This document shows, one piece after another, positions 6,504-15,625 of a stretch of 32,326 nt of DNA; positions within the stretch are counted from its first letter, which is position 1; each line of letters starts with the position of its first letter. Both the position numbers and the translations under genes were made by a program. The notes beneath the pieces are model-generated. The model had not been told where the DNA came from. It made no database searches and worked only from the letters and a program-made list of their open reading frames with translations. This DNA is from a virus, in IMG/VR virus record IMGVR_UViG_3300037488_003206, positions 1-32,326 of that record; one strand, 5' to 3'.

Positions 6504-9500
6504 CATCATCTCTCATTTTTTGCCTTCCTTCTTCAGTACTTGTATCAGGTAACATCTCTTTACCTTTGTTAACTGCCTCACTAGCTTCATGTAATTTGAA
6601 AGCTTGTTTATTAGCTGCCACAACTGTTTCTTTAGCTATTTTCTTTGCTATACGAGTAATGAAATTGCCAGTTTGTTGTGCATTACCTCGTCTTCCAAGC
6701 TCAATAAGTCTATTTACTAATTTAGGGTCAGTTGAAGCTTTTGCAAAAGAATACGCAAACCAATTCTTACCTAAGACGGCTGCAATAGCTCCTTTTACAC
6801 CACCAGCCCCATAACCTGAAGCACCAGTACCGACTTCACTAATAACTCTTTTTAATACTCCACCGATACTATTAGCCCCTCTAGTAGCAATATATCCACC
6901 AGCATCAACGTCTTGATTATGAATACGTCCTATTTTTCTACTTAATGGTAAAATATCTTTTTTAAATTTTTCTAATCCTTTTTTACCAAGTATACCGACT
7001 AAATAATCTTCTTCTTTTAAATCACTTAACATTGTAATTAATCTATCATTATTTAATTTAGTATCTTTGGTAATTTCATTCTCAATATTAAATTTAGCAG
7101 CTACTCTATTAACAGCATTCATAACATCTTTAGCTTCTTTTTCAGGAAGCTTAATAACTTGCTCTCTAATTAATTCTATACCTTCTCTAGTATTTATCAG
7201 TTTAATAATATTATTCACAGAGTTATCTGCAATAAGAGGGTTTTGTAATAGTTTTTGTGCTTCTGCTATATTTGATGATATTTTAGGTGAAACTTTTTTT
7301 AATTTACTGTAAACATCGTAACCCATTAAATCTGACAACTCATACTCATGTGAAATATTACTAAAAAGATCTGTTATTTTTTTAGGGTTTAAATCTGTAC
7401 CATCAGATATATAATTCATTATATATTCTTGTGATTTGGCTCTTTGTAGAACATTGTAAATAGCTTCTCCTTTAGGCAATCCTGCTAAAGTTTCATAAAC
7501 CCTATGCCTACCATCGATAGTTTGCATTTGTTGCCAAATATAACTAGGGCTTTTTCCAGAAGAAATAGCTTTGGTAGCATCTAACTCTATAAATGGTTTA
7601 TAAACATCAGCATAATAACTATCAGCAGCTGTTTTAAATTGTGCAAAAAACTTATTACTTATTTCACCTTTTCGGGTTGCATCTAATATTGATTCGTTAA
7701 TTGCAGTTGTTAAACTAGTAAGGGATTTTATATTTTCTTTACCTTTTATGATACCTTCTGCTATTTGCTCATTTATACCTTGCGACATTTTTAATAAGAC
7801 TGAAGGGTGTGCTTTTGGAGCGTTTAATAAAGCGTCCATTTCTTCTGCATCAAACGCATACATAACGTCATCATTTTTATTTGCAGTTCCTTTCTTTACA
7901 TCTTTAGCAACATCCCGTACTTTACCTAAAGAAGTTCCCTTAGCTCCTGGTACATTAAATTCTTTAAATAATTTTTTAGCTGCTGTATGTATTTTATTTA
8001 AAGGAACATAATCACTATCCTTTAAACCTTCTATAGCCATTGTGTATAGATGATTTTTTCTTTCATTATAAAATGACTTCATTCTTTCTATCTCGTCAAC
8101 TGACGCATCTCTAGCTGACTGTATAGATGACTGAGAAGAAGAAGAAGAAGAAGAAGAAGAATTAGAAGAACTTGGTAATTCTCCTAATTCTTTATCTAAA
8201 ACACCTTCTATTTTATTTGTTGAATCTTTATATATCTGAGGTAAATCAGGTTTTTCAATAACTTTATCTAAGCTTTCAGAAGCATTCCTAATCATACTTT
8301 CTTCTGCTTGCCATCTCATTGGGTCAATAATACCTAATCTTTTATCAAGATCTCTTTCAATAGAGCTTAATGTTTCTTTTTCTAAATTATCAGCGTAAGC
8401 ACGATATAATCTACTTGGTAATAAATTTGCAATAGTAAAAACTCGTTCATTATCTTTATAAATACTCAATGCACTAGGAGTAATGCCAGCTTTTTTCATA
8501 GCCACTAATGCTTCTTCATCAATAGCATTATCTGCATTATTAACTAATTTTTCATACATTTTAGTAAAAGAACTTTTTATTGGACTTTTAACAGCATCAG
8601 GAAATTCATTTTTTACTTTTGACCAAGCTTCTTCACTGGGATTTTTAGCATAATCAACAAAGTTAACAATAGTTTTACCAGCTTCTTTAGTTGATTTTAA
8701 TAATGCTTTTTCAGCCCCATCTATAACAAGACCGCCTACAACAAATCCTGCCATATCTACCATTGTATCAGCAGTAGCATTTTTGAGTTCTTCCCATACT
8801 CCATCGGCTTGTGGTCTATTATCTCTATCTTGTATTTGTTTTCCCATTTCAGCACCCATGCCACCAGCTGCAAATTGTGCAGAAGTTCTAGCTATATTCT
8901 CACCTTGTGAGCTTAAAAGAGAATTTAATTTATTTAACCACGGCATAGCTACAGTTTTACCTTGTCTGGTAACTATTTGAACAGCATTTATTGTTTTATT
9001 AGCGTTGTCTAAGATTTTAGCTCCTGTGGCAAACTTTACACCTTCACCTAAGAACTCACCACCAGCTTTAAATATTTCACTAGTTTTATCTGGATTATTA
9101 TCAGTTTTTAAAATATCTGCATTTGCATAATCATCAGCTAAATTACTGTTGTGAAAATGATCTGCTATATTCTGCGCACCTTGACCAAATTTTGATATTG
9201 CCTCTCCTGCTTCTGGATTTGTACCACTAATACCTTCACCGAGTCTTCCTGCAAGTTTGCTGACCAACATAGGTGGCACTGCTGAAACGTATTTATTTAC
9301 AGTGTCTAAAGTCTCTCCAACATTATGTGCGGCTCCTTGTGCAAATTCTTTACCTCTATCTAACCATGTAGTAGGTGATGTGTTTGGTTCTGATCTCTTT
9401 TTTGCACCAGATTGAACATAGGATTGATATAATTGTTCATCTTCTGGATTAGAAAATTGAGCGTCTCTTTCTAATGCTTTGTCTACATTTTCTAAAGGTA

Positions 9501-9549
9501 TTTTCCAAGTTGCACCTTTAGGGGTAATCATTTCTATAAATTCAGCCAT
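6472..9549 (-). CDS. Large internal virion / DNA-ejection protein, 1025 aa
   Basis: Probably an ejection protein that leaves the head with the DNA and helps form the channel across the envelope. The evidence is size, last position of the structural operon, and composition: long amphipathic helices, Gly/Ala-rich weakly hydrophobic stretches (about 140-180, 215-270, 925-960), and a charged C-terminus ending ARRWQKNSVY. No lysozyme or transglycosylase motif is seen. A serine-rich linker (about 455-480, coded by TCT repeats) splits it into N- and C-terminal halves. ATG at 9549 overlaps the stop of the preceding gene by one base (TAATG). Together with the next two genes it resembles the three ejection proteins of P22-like or T7-like podoviruses. 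No direct sequence motif proves this. Confidence 0.7.
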   Translation of the reverse strand: MAEFIEMITPKGATWKIPLENVDKALERDAQFSNPEDEQLYQSYVQSGAKKRSEPNTSPTTWLDRGKEFAQGAAHNVGETLDTVNKYVSAVPPMLVSKLAGRLGEGISGTNPEAGEAISKFGQGAQNIADHFHNSNLADDYANADILKTDNNPDKTSEIFKAGGEFLGEGVKFATGAKILDNANKTINAVQIVTRQGKTVAMPWLNKLNSLLSSQGENIARTSAQFAAGGMGAEMGKQIQDRDNRPQADGVWEELKNATADTMVDMAGFVVGGLVIDGAEKALLKSTKEAGKTIVNFVDYAKNPSEEAWSKVKNEFPDAVKSPIKSSFTKMYEKLVNNADNAIDEEALVAMKKAGITPSALSIYKDNERVFTIANLLPSRLYRAYADNLEKETLSSIERDLDKRLGIIDPMRWQAEESMIRNASESLDKVIEKPDLPQIYKDSTNKIEGVLDKELGELPSSSNSSSSSSSSSQSSIQSARDASVDEIERMKSFYNERKNHLYTMAIEGLKDSDYVPLNKIHTAAKKLFKEFNVPGAKGTSLGKVRDVAKDVKKGTANKNDDVMYAFDAEEMDALLNAPKAHPSVLLKMSQGINEQIAEGIIKGKENIKSLTSLTTAINESILDATRKGEISNKFFAQFKTAADSYYADVYKPFIELDATKAISSGKSPSYIWQQMQTIDGRHRVYETLAGLPKGEAIYNVLQRAKSQEYIMNYISDGTDLNPKKITDLFSNISHEYELSDLMGYDVYSKLKKVSPKISSNIAEAQKLLQNPLIADNSVNNIIKLINTREGIELIREQVIKLPEKEAKDVMNAVNRVAAKFNIENEITKDTKLNNDRLITMLSDLKEEDYLVGILGKKGLEKFKKDILPLSRKIGRIHNQDVDAGGYIATRGANSIGGVLKRVISEVGTGASGYGAGGVKGAIAAVLGKNWFAYSFAKASTDPKLVNRLIELGRRGNAQQTGNFITRIAKKIAKETVVAANKQAFKLHEASEAVNKGKEMLPDTSTEEGRQKMRDDARRWQKNSVY
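8135..8161 (-). repeat. GAA/TTC microsatellite coding poly-serine
   Basis: Nine consecutive GAA triplets on the plus strand read as TCT (Ser) in the minus-strand gene, in the middle of a longer Ser-rich linker. Slippage would change linker length but not frame. Confidence 0.9.
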
Positions 9550-10865
9550 TATTTTTTACCAATATCATCTAATTGCTCTTTCATCTCTTCTTCAACTCTT
9601 TTAGTAACAGCCTGTGAATTATAAGGTTCACCATAATTAAATTCAGTTTCTAATATTTTTGCTCTTAATAAAGTTTCTTTATTCCTAGCTCTAATTGTAG
9701 CTGCCCTATCAGTTGCTATTTGAATACTTGCTGCACTATCTTTATCTAAAGTAGGAAGTGTTTTTAAGAACTGTTTTAAATCGTTATCTGTTTGTCTTGC
9801 ACCAAAGTAATACTTAAATTCTTCAAGTAAAGGTTGTTGGTATAAGTCAAGTAAGGCTTGGTTTTTACCACTTTCTGTACCTTCCCAGTTTATAAGCCTC
9901 TGTACAGCAGCACCAAGACTATTACCACCTCTTCCTTTCCATCCTTTTTCATCTTCTAATATTTTAGCAGTCATCTCATAAGCTTTGGCTGCATTCTCAG
10001 TTTTCTTAACATCGTCATTTGCACTATTTACCCAATCAATATTACTTTTAGCTATATGTTGCCTTGTTTTATCATCATACTTAGGTGGCTTTAAAGCGGT
10101 TTGCCTATTCTTATTAGTCTCTGACCTAAACAAATCAGCATGTGCATTAGCTTGATTAGCACTAGCATTATGTGCTTTAATAGAAGCTCTTTTATCCGCA
10201 ATACCCAAGTCCTCAAACAGATCAGACTTCTTAAACTTATTACGCATTGTTAGAGAGGTTAAGTTAGATAATTCTTTCTGCTGATCTTCAGGTAATGTTG
10301 AAATTAATGGCTCTAGTAAATCTTTGATGTACATACCGCCGACTTTACCATCTTTATCGAAATAAGCTTTGCCACCATAAACGTGATCTATTTTACCAAG
10401 TTTCTTAGCCATATCTGGGTTTTGGTCTGCCCATCTATTATATAATACTTTTCCAAATTCATTAGAAGATTGTTGATCCCCTGCACCTTCTGAATCATTC
10501 CATCTTTTTAAATCACCATAATTGTCCATAGCATAATTAGCAAAGGACGCTTTAGTAAGTTGTTGCTTGCCGAGTTGTGATTGGAGCTTTACTCGCTGAT
10601 CTACAACCTCTTTTAACATGCCCTCTACTTCTTGCATCTTCTTATCACGAATATGAGTCTGGCTAGCTTTAAGTCCTGCTCCCATACCTGCCATCATGGC
10701 ATTGCTCATTCTCTGCTTGCCATTTAAAGCAGGTCTATTAGCTTGAGAACTAAAAGCATCGCCAATATCATCTACCGCTGTTTTGCGATTTAAAATGCTA
10801 TAGTAGTTTGCTTCCGTGCCTGCACCGCTACTTAATAATTGTGCTAAAATATTATCGTCTGCCAT
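9549..10865 (-). CDS. Putative internal virion / ejection protein, 438 aa
   Basis: Mostly helical protein. Its N-terminus (MADDNILAQLLSSGAGTEANYY) is followed by an Ala/Met/Gly stretch (MSNAMMAGMGAGLKASQ, about 53-70) and then long charged helices rich in Lys, Gln and Asn. The C-terminal third contains GKNQALLDLYQQPLLEEFKY and an Ala/Arg-rich helix (SAASIQIATDRAATIRARNK), a pattern I associate with podovirus ejection proteins. There is no signal peptide and no enzyme motif. It lies between two other likely ejection proteins, 15 bases after one and overlapping the other by one base, so all three are probably made together late in infection. The exact equivalent in P22 (gp7, gp16 or gp20) cannot be assigned. 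Confidence 0.65.
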   Translation of the reverse strand: MADDNILAQLLSSGAGTEANYYSILNRKTAVDDIGDAFSSQANRPALNGKQRMSNAMMAGMGAGLKASQTHIRDKKMQEVEGMLKEVVDQRVKLQSQLGKQQLTKASFANYAMDNYGDLKRWNDSEGAGDQQSSNEFGKVLYNRWADQNPDMAKKLGKIDHVYGGKAYFDKDGKVGGMYIKDLLEPLISTLPEDQQKELSNLTSLTMRNKFKKSDLFEDLGIADKRASIKAHNASANQANAHADLFRSETNKNRQTALKPPKYDDKTRQHIAKSNIDWVNSANDDVKKTENAAKAYEMTAKILEDEKGWKGRGGNSLGAAVQRLINWEGTESGKNQALLDLYQQPLLEEFKYYFGARQTDNDLKQFLKTLPTLDKDSAASIQIATDRAATIRARNKETLLRAKILETEFNYGEPYNSQAVTKRVEEEMKEQLDDIGKK

Positions 10866-10880
10866 TTAATTTTATATAAA

Positions 10881-11981
10881 TTAGTTTAATAAATTACGCC
10901 AAAGGCTTGTACCTACACTGCCACCAAGTCCACCAAATAGTGCAGTACCACCAGTCATCAACAACTCACCCATCGGATTACTTTGCGCAGCTTGGTTAGC
11001 TTGGAATCTTTGAACATTAGCTTGTCCTTCACCTATTTGAGCCATATTTAGCTGGTGCATAGCGTTATTATCTGCACTTGAAGCTTGAATAGCTTGCTGG
11101 TTAGTATTAGTAATCATTGATACTGCTGCATTAGTTGGATTACGTTGCTGCATTAGTGAAGAACGTAGTTGTCTTGTTGCAAGCTCTGTAGCTATGCGCA
11201 TTTGCTCTTGTTGTAGATTTAATCTAGCTTGTTCACTACCTCGTTGTTGCACGAGGTGTTCTCTACCTAGATCTTGACCTCTAGCGTTAAGTTCATTCTG
11301 ACTTTCAGTCTTGTACTTATCCAACTCAACACCAGCTGTCTGAACTATTTGACTACCTAATTGGAACTGATTAGCTAACGTTTGTTGCTTAGCTTTGTTA
11401 GCTAATTCTGCTGTTCGGAATCTATTATTAATTTCAGCATCAACTCGCTCTCGTGCTAATGCTATTTCAGAACCAAGAGCAGTAGATGAATTAAGCAATC
11501 CCATTTCTCTAAGTTTCTTATCAATGCCGTTGCGTCTTATATTGAATCCTTTATCAATGGCTCTTTGACTAGCTTCTTTAAAACTATCAATCAATGCTCT
11601 ATTTTGAGGTATTAGGTCAGGAGCTGTATTCTCAATAGTAGTTATTGTAGTACCAAGGTCTCTAAGCTCTTGTGTAAGCGTTGCTACAGCTGCGGCATAC
11701 CTATTATTAAACGCAGCTAGGTTACCCACCTCAGGAAGAGCTATATTAACGTTATTCATAGGTATAGGAGCATCAATAGCAGGTCTACCGCTAATATCTT
11801 GTGTATTTACAGTTAAATTGCCTTCACGATCTCTAACAAAAGAAAACTGCTCACCGCTAATATTGTCAAACCAGTTCATCGCATTAATAGGCTTGAACTC
11901 TGGTGCAATCTGTTGCGGAGTATAAGGAGTTACATTAATAGGTGGAGCTTCATCGTCATCTCCCGTATCGAATATTCCCAT
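10881..11981 (-). CDS. Putative ejection protein, Gln-rich coiled coil, 366 aa
   Basis: The N-terminal 70 residues are acidic and Pro-rich (DTGDDDEAPPINVTPYTPQQ). Residues about 95-300 form long Gln/Ala/Arg-rich helices. The last 30 residues are a Gly-rich hydrophobic segment (ELLMTGGTALFGGLGG), suited to membrane insertion. This order, soluble helices then a glycine-zipper-like end, is common in small podovirus ejection proteins such as P22 gp7; the match is by pattern only. It starts 5 bases after the GNAT-like gene and is followed by the 438-aa gene, within the ejection-protein block. Confidence 0.65.
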   Translation of the reverse strand: MGIFDTGDDDEAPPINVTPYTPQQIAPEFKPINAMNWFDNISGEQFSFVRDREGNLTVNTQDISGRPAIDAPIPMNNVNIALPEVGNLAAFNNRYAAAVATLTQELRDLGTTITTIENTAPDLIPQNRALIDSFKEASQRAIDKGFNIRRNGIDKKLREMGLLNSSTALGSEIALARERVDAEINNRFRTAELANKAKQQTLANQFQLGSQIVQTAGVELDKYKTESQNELNARGQDLGREHLVQQRGSEQARLNLQQEQMRIATELATRQLRSSLMQQRNPTNAAVSMITNTNQQAIQASSADNNAMHQLNMAQIGEGQANVQRFQANQAAQSNPMGELLMTGGTALFGGLGGSVGTSLWRNLLN

Positions 11982-11986
11982 AATCT

Positions 11987-12313
11987 CTAATAAATAGTTA
12001 AATAATAATATTTCTCATTATACTTAGTGAAGCCAAAGAAATCAAGAAGTCTGAGGCTTTTGGGGTTTTTAAGTCCTGTAAAAACATAATTCAAACTATG
12101 CTCCTTACACATCAAGCTATGAGTTTGATAAATAAACTTAGCAAAAGACTTAGTTAACCACCTACATCTATATTTTTCTTCAATGTATAAATCAAGCCAG
12201 CCTATTTTATCTTTATATGGATAAATAATTAATCTTCCCATTACATCGTCATTATTAACTAAGCGTAAATTAAATAAACTATTCTCACACTTTTCTAATA
12301 TTATCTTTTTCAT
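11987..12313 (-). CDS. GNAT-like acetyltransferase, phage type
   Basis: A 108-aa protein with the strand-helix order of the GNAT fold: strands at about 15-22 and 27-45 (MGRLIIYP, IGWLDLYIEE), then the acetyl-CoA loop region EKYRCRWLTKSFAKFIYQ, and a C-terminal strand-helix-strand (YVFTGLKNPKSLRLLDFFGF). The loop has R-x-R-x-L in place of the usual R/Q-x-x-G-x-G/A, so cofactor binding may be weakened. Small GNAT-like proteins occur next to fibre and ejection genes in several podoviruses, with unknown targets. Short spacings (2 and 5 bases) put it in the structural operon. An inactive structural role is also possible. Confidence 0.6.
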   Translation of the reverse strand: MKKIILEKCENSLFNLRLVNNDDVMGRLIIYPYKDKIGWLDLYIEEKYRCRWLTKSFAKFIYQTHSLMCKEHSLNYVFTGLKNPKSLRLLDFFGFTKYNEKYYYLTIY

Positions 12314-12315
12314 AT

Positions 12316-13704
12316 TTACTTAACCTTATCTTGGGAAAATCCTCCAAAGACTATAAAATAATGCTTTCCTCTATAGTTATCATAATATGTGTTTAAAGAT
12401 ACATTATAGTAATGTTCACCATCATAAACTTGTTGAACCATAGTTACAAGTTTGTCAGGCGCACTCTGATTAGGGCGATTATCTCTCATTATGAAATTAG
12501 CTTCATTGACTTGGAAATTTATAGAAGCCCCATTATTATATGTTATTGTAATCAAAACATAAGCTCGATTAGGTTCTTCTTTTATAAGGCTATATGTACC
12601 AATACCTTTAAGTTTTCCTGCAACACTATTATATATGTTGAATTGTAATCTACCTTGATTTTCATAGTGGACTAATCTTGAATATTCAGCTGTAGCAGTA
12701 GTAACTTGAGGTAATGGTAATAAAGCTAAGTCTCTAATCTGAATACATCTGTCTATAGCTGCTCTAACTTCGGGATCAAAGTGATTTTTTGTAATTACAC
12801 CATTTGTTATTTTTTCACGAGTTAATCTAACATCTTGAACAGGAATACCCGGGAAATTAATAATAGCTGAAAAATTACTAGCTTGTAAATCAGCTATATT
12901 TAAGTTTGGTAATGGAGTATCTGCCACATAAGGTATTAAATACGAATCAGTTATGTGCATCGGCACTAAATTATCAGCGTATATAGGTGCAAGTTCCATA
13001 AAATTATTCCAAAGTATAGATGCATCTTTAATCTTAGTTGATGAAATAGATCCATCGTCAAAATCACCTAAATCTAATAGGTTAGCGATATCTTCGTTAT
13101 AAGGTAAATCACTAAAAACACCTAAATGTTTAAAATCTATACATTCATCTGCTATTTTAACATTAGAAACATTTGATAATCTATCTTCTGTTATTGAATT
13201 ATCAGCTATAATGTTAACGAAAGTATTATCTGCAAAATTATCACTATTTAATATTTGCAGTTTATCACCTGTTATTAGATTATTAGATAAATCATCTGAT
13301 CGTATTTTTCTAAATTTAAAATTTCTTACTAAACTTCCAAATAACAGTAAATTGGTATCATCAGGGGTAATTGCAGCAATATCTCCATATATATCAGAAG
13401 CTATTACAGATCCCTCATCAGACTTTTTCAATTTACTTAAAGATAATAAATTATCATCAAAATTAATATCACTAAGATATTGATATTCCGTCATGTTATT
13501 TTGAACATTACAAAGTACTGAATACGGATCTCCGAGTATTCCCCCTGCTATATTAGTTTGGACAGACTCTAGATAAGGAATTAAATCAACATTTATATAA
13601 TTTACAATTTCGTTTAATTGTTTATCAAAATATTCAGGTAAAATTACTCTACCTTTTTTATTTTGAAAAAAGTTTAGGTTTAGATTTAAGTTTACTTTAG
13701 CCAA
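12316..13704 (-). CDS. Tail-fibre shaft protein with C-terminal tip domain
   Basis: A 462-aa protein, one of three tandem paralogues. The N-terminus (NFFQNKKG...) and the YIN...I.P.L segment match the other two and may attach to the tail. Residues about 100-320 hold irregular repeats of the type S.DL..NLITGDKL and IADNSITEDRLSN, with Asp/Asn-Asn-Ser/Thr turns, typical of elongated trimeric fibre shafts. Only this copy has an extra non-repetitive C-terminal domain (about 325-462, with LVHYENQGRLQFNIYN and HYFIVFGGF), a likely receptor-binding or trimerisation tip. It overlaps the 319-aa gene by 8 bases. Fibre role is inferred from repeats and position; receptor unknown. Confidence 0.68.
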   Translation of the reverse strand: MAKVNLNLNLNFFQNKKGRVILPEYFDKQLNEIVNYINVDLIPYLESVQTNIAGGILGDPYSVLCNVQNNMTEYQYLSDINFDDNLLSLSKLKKSDEGSVIASDIYGDIAAITPDDTNLLLFGSLVRNFKFRKIRSDDLSNNLITGDKLQILNSDNFADNTFVNIIADNSITEDRLSNVSNVKIADECIDFKHLGVFSDLPYNEDIANLLDLGDFDDGSISSTKIKDASILWNNFMELAPIYADNLVPMHITDSYLIPYVADTPLPNLNIADLQASNFSAIINFPGIPVQDVRLTREKITNGVITKNHFDPEVRAAIDRCIQIRDLALLPLPQVTTATAEYSRLVHYENQGRLQFNIYNSVAGKLKGIGTYSLIKEEPNRAYVLITITYNNGASINFQVNEANFIMRDNRPNQSAPDKLVTMVQQVYDGEHYYNVSLNTYYDNYRGKHYFIVFGGFSQDKVK

Positions 13705-14656
13705 CTAAACCCCCTGCTATTAATTTTTGTTTTATTAGAGCGCACAATTTAGATTTATGTATGCGTTGATTTACATTTTGAGCAATTATAGGTGCAAAAG
13801 ATCCATCTTTAATGTGTGCATTAGTTATTGGGTTATTATAGAAAATTTTATAGGGACTTATGTCACCATTGTTTTTAGCTCTCAACATTGATAACGGCAA
13901 ACAACTATTTCTCAATACTCTATTGTTTCGAAACATAAGATTAAAGTCTACAGAATTATCAGCAATATGATTTATTTTAACCATATGGGTATCATTTACT
14001 AAATGTGTAATATTTTGTCTTACAAGAGTTAAGTTTAAATTATCTCTTAAATTAATAGTAGTCTCGTTTAATTTAGCTTTTGTCACTGATCTATCGGCTA
14101 ATTTTACTTCATTAATAGCGTTATCAAGTATTTTTACAGTAGGTATATTGATATTTAATAAAGGGTTTAATGCTCCGACTACTATATGATTTAAGTTCAA
14201 TGTTTTTAAAGCTACTTTAGTGGATGTTATCGATCCATTATGGATATTATTTGCTCTTATTTTTTCAAATAAACAATTATCAATATTGTTTACTAGAGTA
14301 GTATTCAAATTAACATATGGAATGAATATTAAATTATCAGTATTGCAATAAACTATTGAACTTGGACTAATTTTACTAAGTCTATCCATTGTAATAAGGT
14401 TATCTGGTATATCTGAACCTCTTACCCTATCAAATTTTGTAATTCTATTACCGATATTTCGCAATAAATATCCATCAGAACCTAATGGTCCATGAATCCG
14501 ATTGTTTATTAAGTTTTCAATAGTGGGTAAGATTTTATCGTTAATATAATTTTGTAATTTAGCAAATTCATTGTCATAAATATAGCCCGTATTCAAATCT
14601 CTGTTATTTCTAACAGTTTGAAAATAAGTTAAATTTCTAACAAAATAATTCAACAT
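13697..14656 (-). CDS. Tail-fibre shaft paralogue, 319 aa
   Basis: The middle member of the three fibre-like paralogues. Shared features: N-terminal NYFVRN, a helix YINDKILPTIENLINN (about 34-49), then GSDGYLLRNIGN followed by a DIPDNLITMDRLS-type repeat. Residues 120-290 repeat NGSITSTKVA, DNAINEVKLADRSVTKAKL and similar, giving a regular string of short beta turns. It ends soon after the last repeat (KLCALIKQKLIAGGLVG), with no tip domain like that of its neighbour. The ATG directly follows the TAG of the 322-aa gene. The three may assemble as one hetero-oligomer or be alternative fibres. Confidence 0.65.
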   Translation of the reverse strand: MLNYFVRNLTYFQTVRNNRDLNTGYIYDNEFAKLQNYINDKILPTIENLINNRIHGPLGSDGYLLRNIGNRITKFDRVRGSDIPDNLITMDRLSKISPSSIVYCNTDNLIFIPYVNLNTTLVNNIDNCLFEKIRANNIHNGSITSTKVALKTLNLNHIVVGALNPLLNINIPTVKILDNAINEVKLADRSVTKAKLNETTINLRDNLNLTLVRQNITHLVNDTHMVKINHIADNSVDFNLMFRNNRVLRNSCLPLSMLRAKNNGDISPYKIFYNNPITNAHIKDGSFAPIIAQNVNQRIHKSKLCALIKQKLIAGGLVG

Positions 14657-15625
14657 CTAAATACCAAAAAGAGTTCTAAGTTCATTATCTAAGTGTTCAG
14701 GATAAATAGATTCATTATCTAAAAGATCATTAACAATCGGTAAGTAAGAAACGTTATCAGTAGTATATTGTAATCTTCTACCTTCAATGCTATTTAATGC
14801 TATTGCGTTTAACTCATAATCGCTAATGTAAATATTATCAATTGGTGCTAATTTAGTAATATCATATACTTCAACATTTAAATTAGTTATTCTTGCATAT
14901 TCACCCGCATTAACTATATTATAATAATTAGCTGTAAATGGAATAATAAAATAATCGTTAAAATAATTATCGGGTATCATATTTGAAGTTATCATAGTTG
15001 GAAATATAGCTTGTAACCCTGCACTAAACTTATTTATTAAAATTCCTTTTACATTATCTCCATTTTCTAAATTATTTATAGTTACTGAATTATCGGCAAA
15101 CTTAATAGTAGGAATAGAATTACCATCTATTGAACATGTATTTTCATCTATATTATCTACACCTATGCTATTCAAAGCCACATGCTTACCTAAAATACAT
15201 CTATCAGTAAAACAATCATTAGAAATGTAATCAAATATCGGCAAATTATTTAAAACTGATATTAAAACTTGATTATCATTAGTTGGACTTACAAATCTAT
15301 ATTCATTTGAATTATCCACTGCTAAAATTGAGTTTGGAAGTCCTTTCTCAAACTTAATTAAACTTGTACTGTTATATTTAAAATTATCTAGATTTAAAAA
15401 ATCCCATTTGGTAGTATTATTACCAAGATTTATTAAAAAACTATTTCGTAGTGCAACATTATCTGAACCTATAAATTGATCTGAAATAAGTTTGTTAATA
15501 GCAGAAATTATATTATTATTAATATAATCCACTATATTATTAAACTGTAAATCAATTTCAACAGCTTTAATTTTGTTTTTTACACCAAAATAATTAGTCT
15601 TTCTCTGTATATTACTTATCGGCAT
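14657..15625 (-). CDS. Tail-fibre shaft paralogue, 322 aa
   Basis: The first of the three fibre-like paralogues in transcription order. It has N-terminal NYFGVKN, a helix YINNNIISAINKLISD, GSDNVALRNSFLINLGNNTTK and the following LNLDNF segment, which align by eye with the other two. The repeats (IDENTCSIDGNSIPTIKFAD, NSVTINNLENGDNV) are fewer, and the C-terminal part is more varied (YISDYELNAIALNSIEGRR). There is no tip domain. The start lies inside the 3' end of the gp10-like gene (14-base overlap), so it is coupled to it; this places the fibre at the tail hub in assembly order. Confidence 0.65.
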   Translation of the reverse strand: MPISNIQRKTNYFGVKNKIKAVEIDLQFNNIVDYINNNIISAINKLISDQFIGSDNVALRNSFLINLGNNTTKWDFLNLDNFKYNSTSLIKFEKGLPNSILAVDNSNEYRFVSPTNDNQVLISVLNNLPIFDYISNDCFTDRCILGKHVALNSIGVDNIDENTCSIDGNSIPTIKFADNSVTINNLENGDNVKGILINKFSAGLQAIFPTMITSNMIPDNYFNDYFIIPFTANYYNIVNAGEYARITNLNVEVYDITKLAPIDNIYISDYELNAIALNSIEGRRLQYTTDNVSYLPIVNDLLDNESIYPEHLDNELRTLFGI

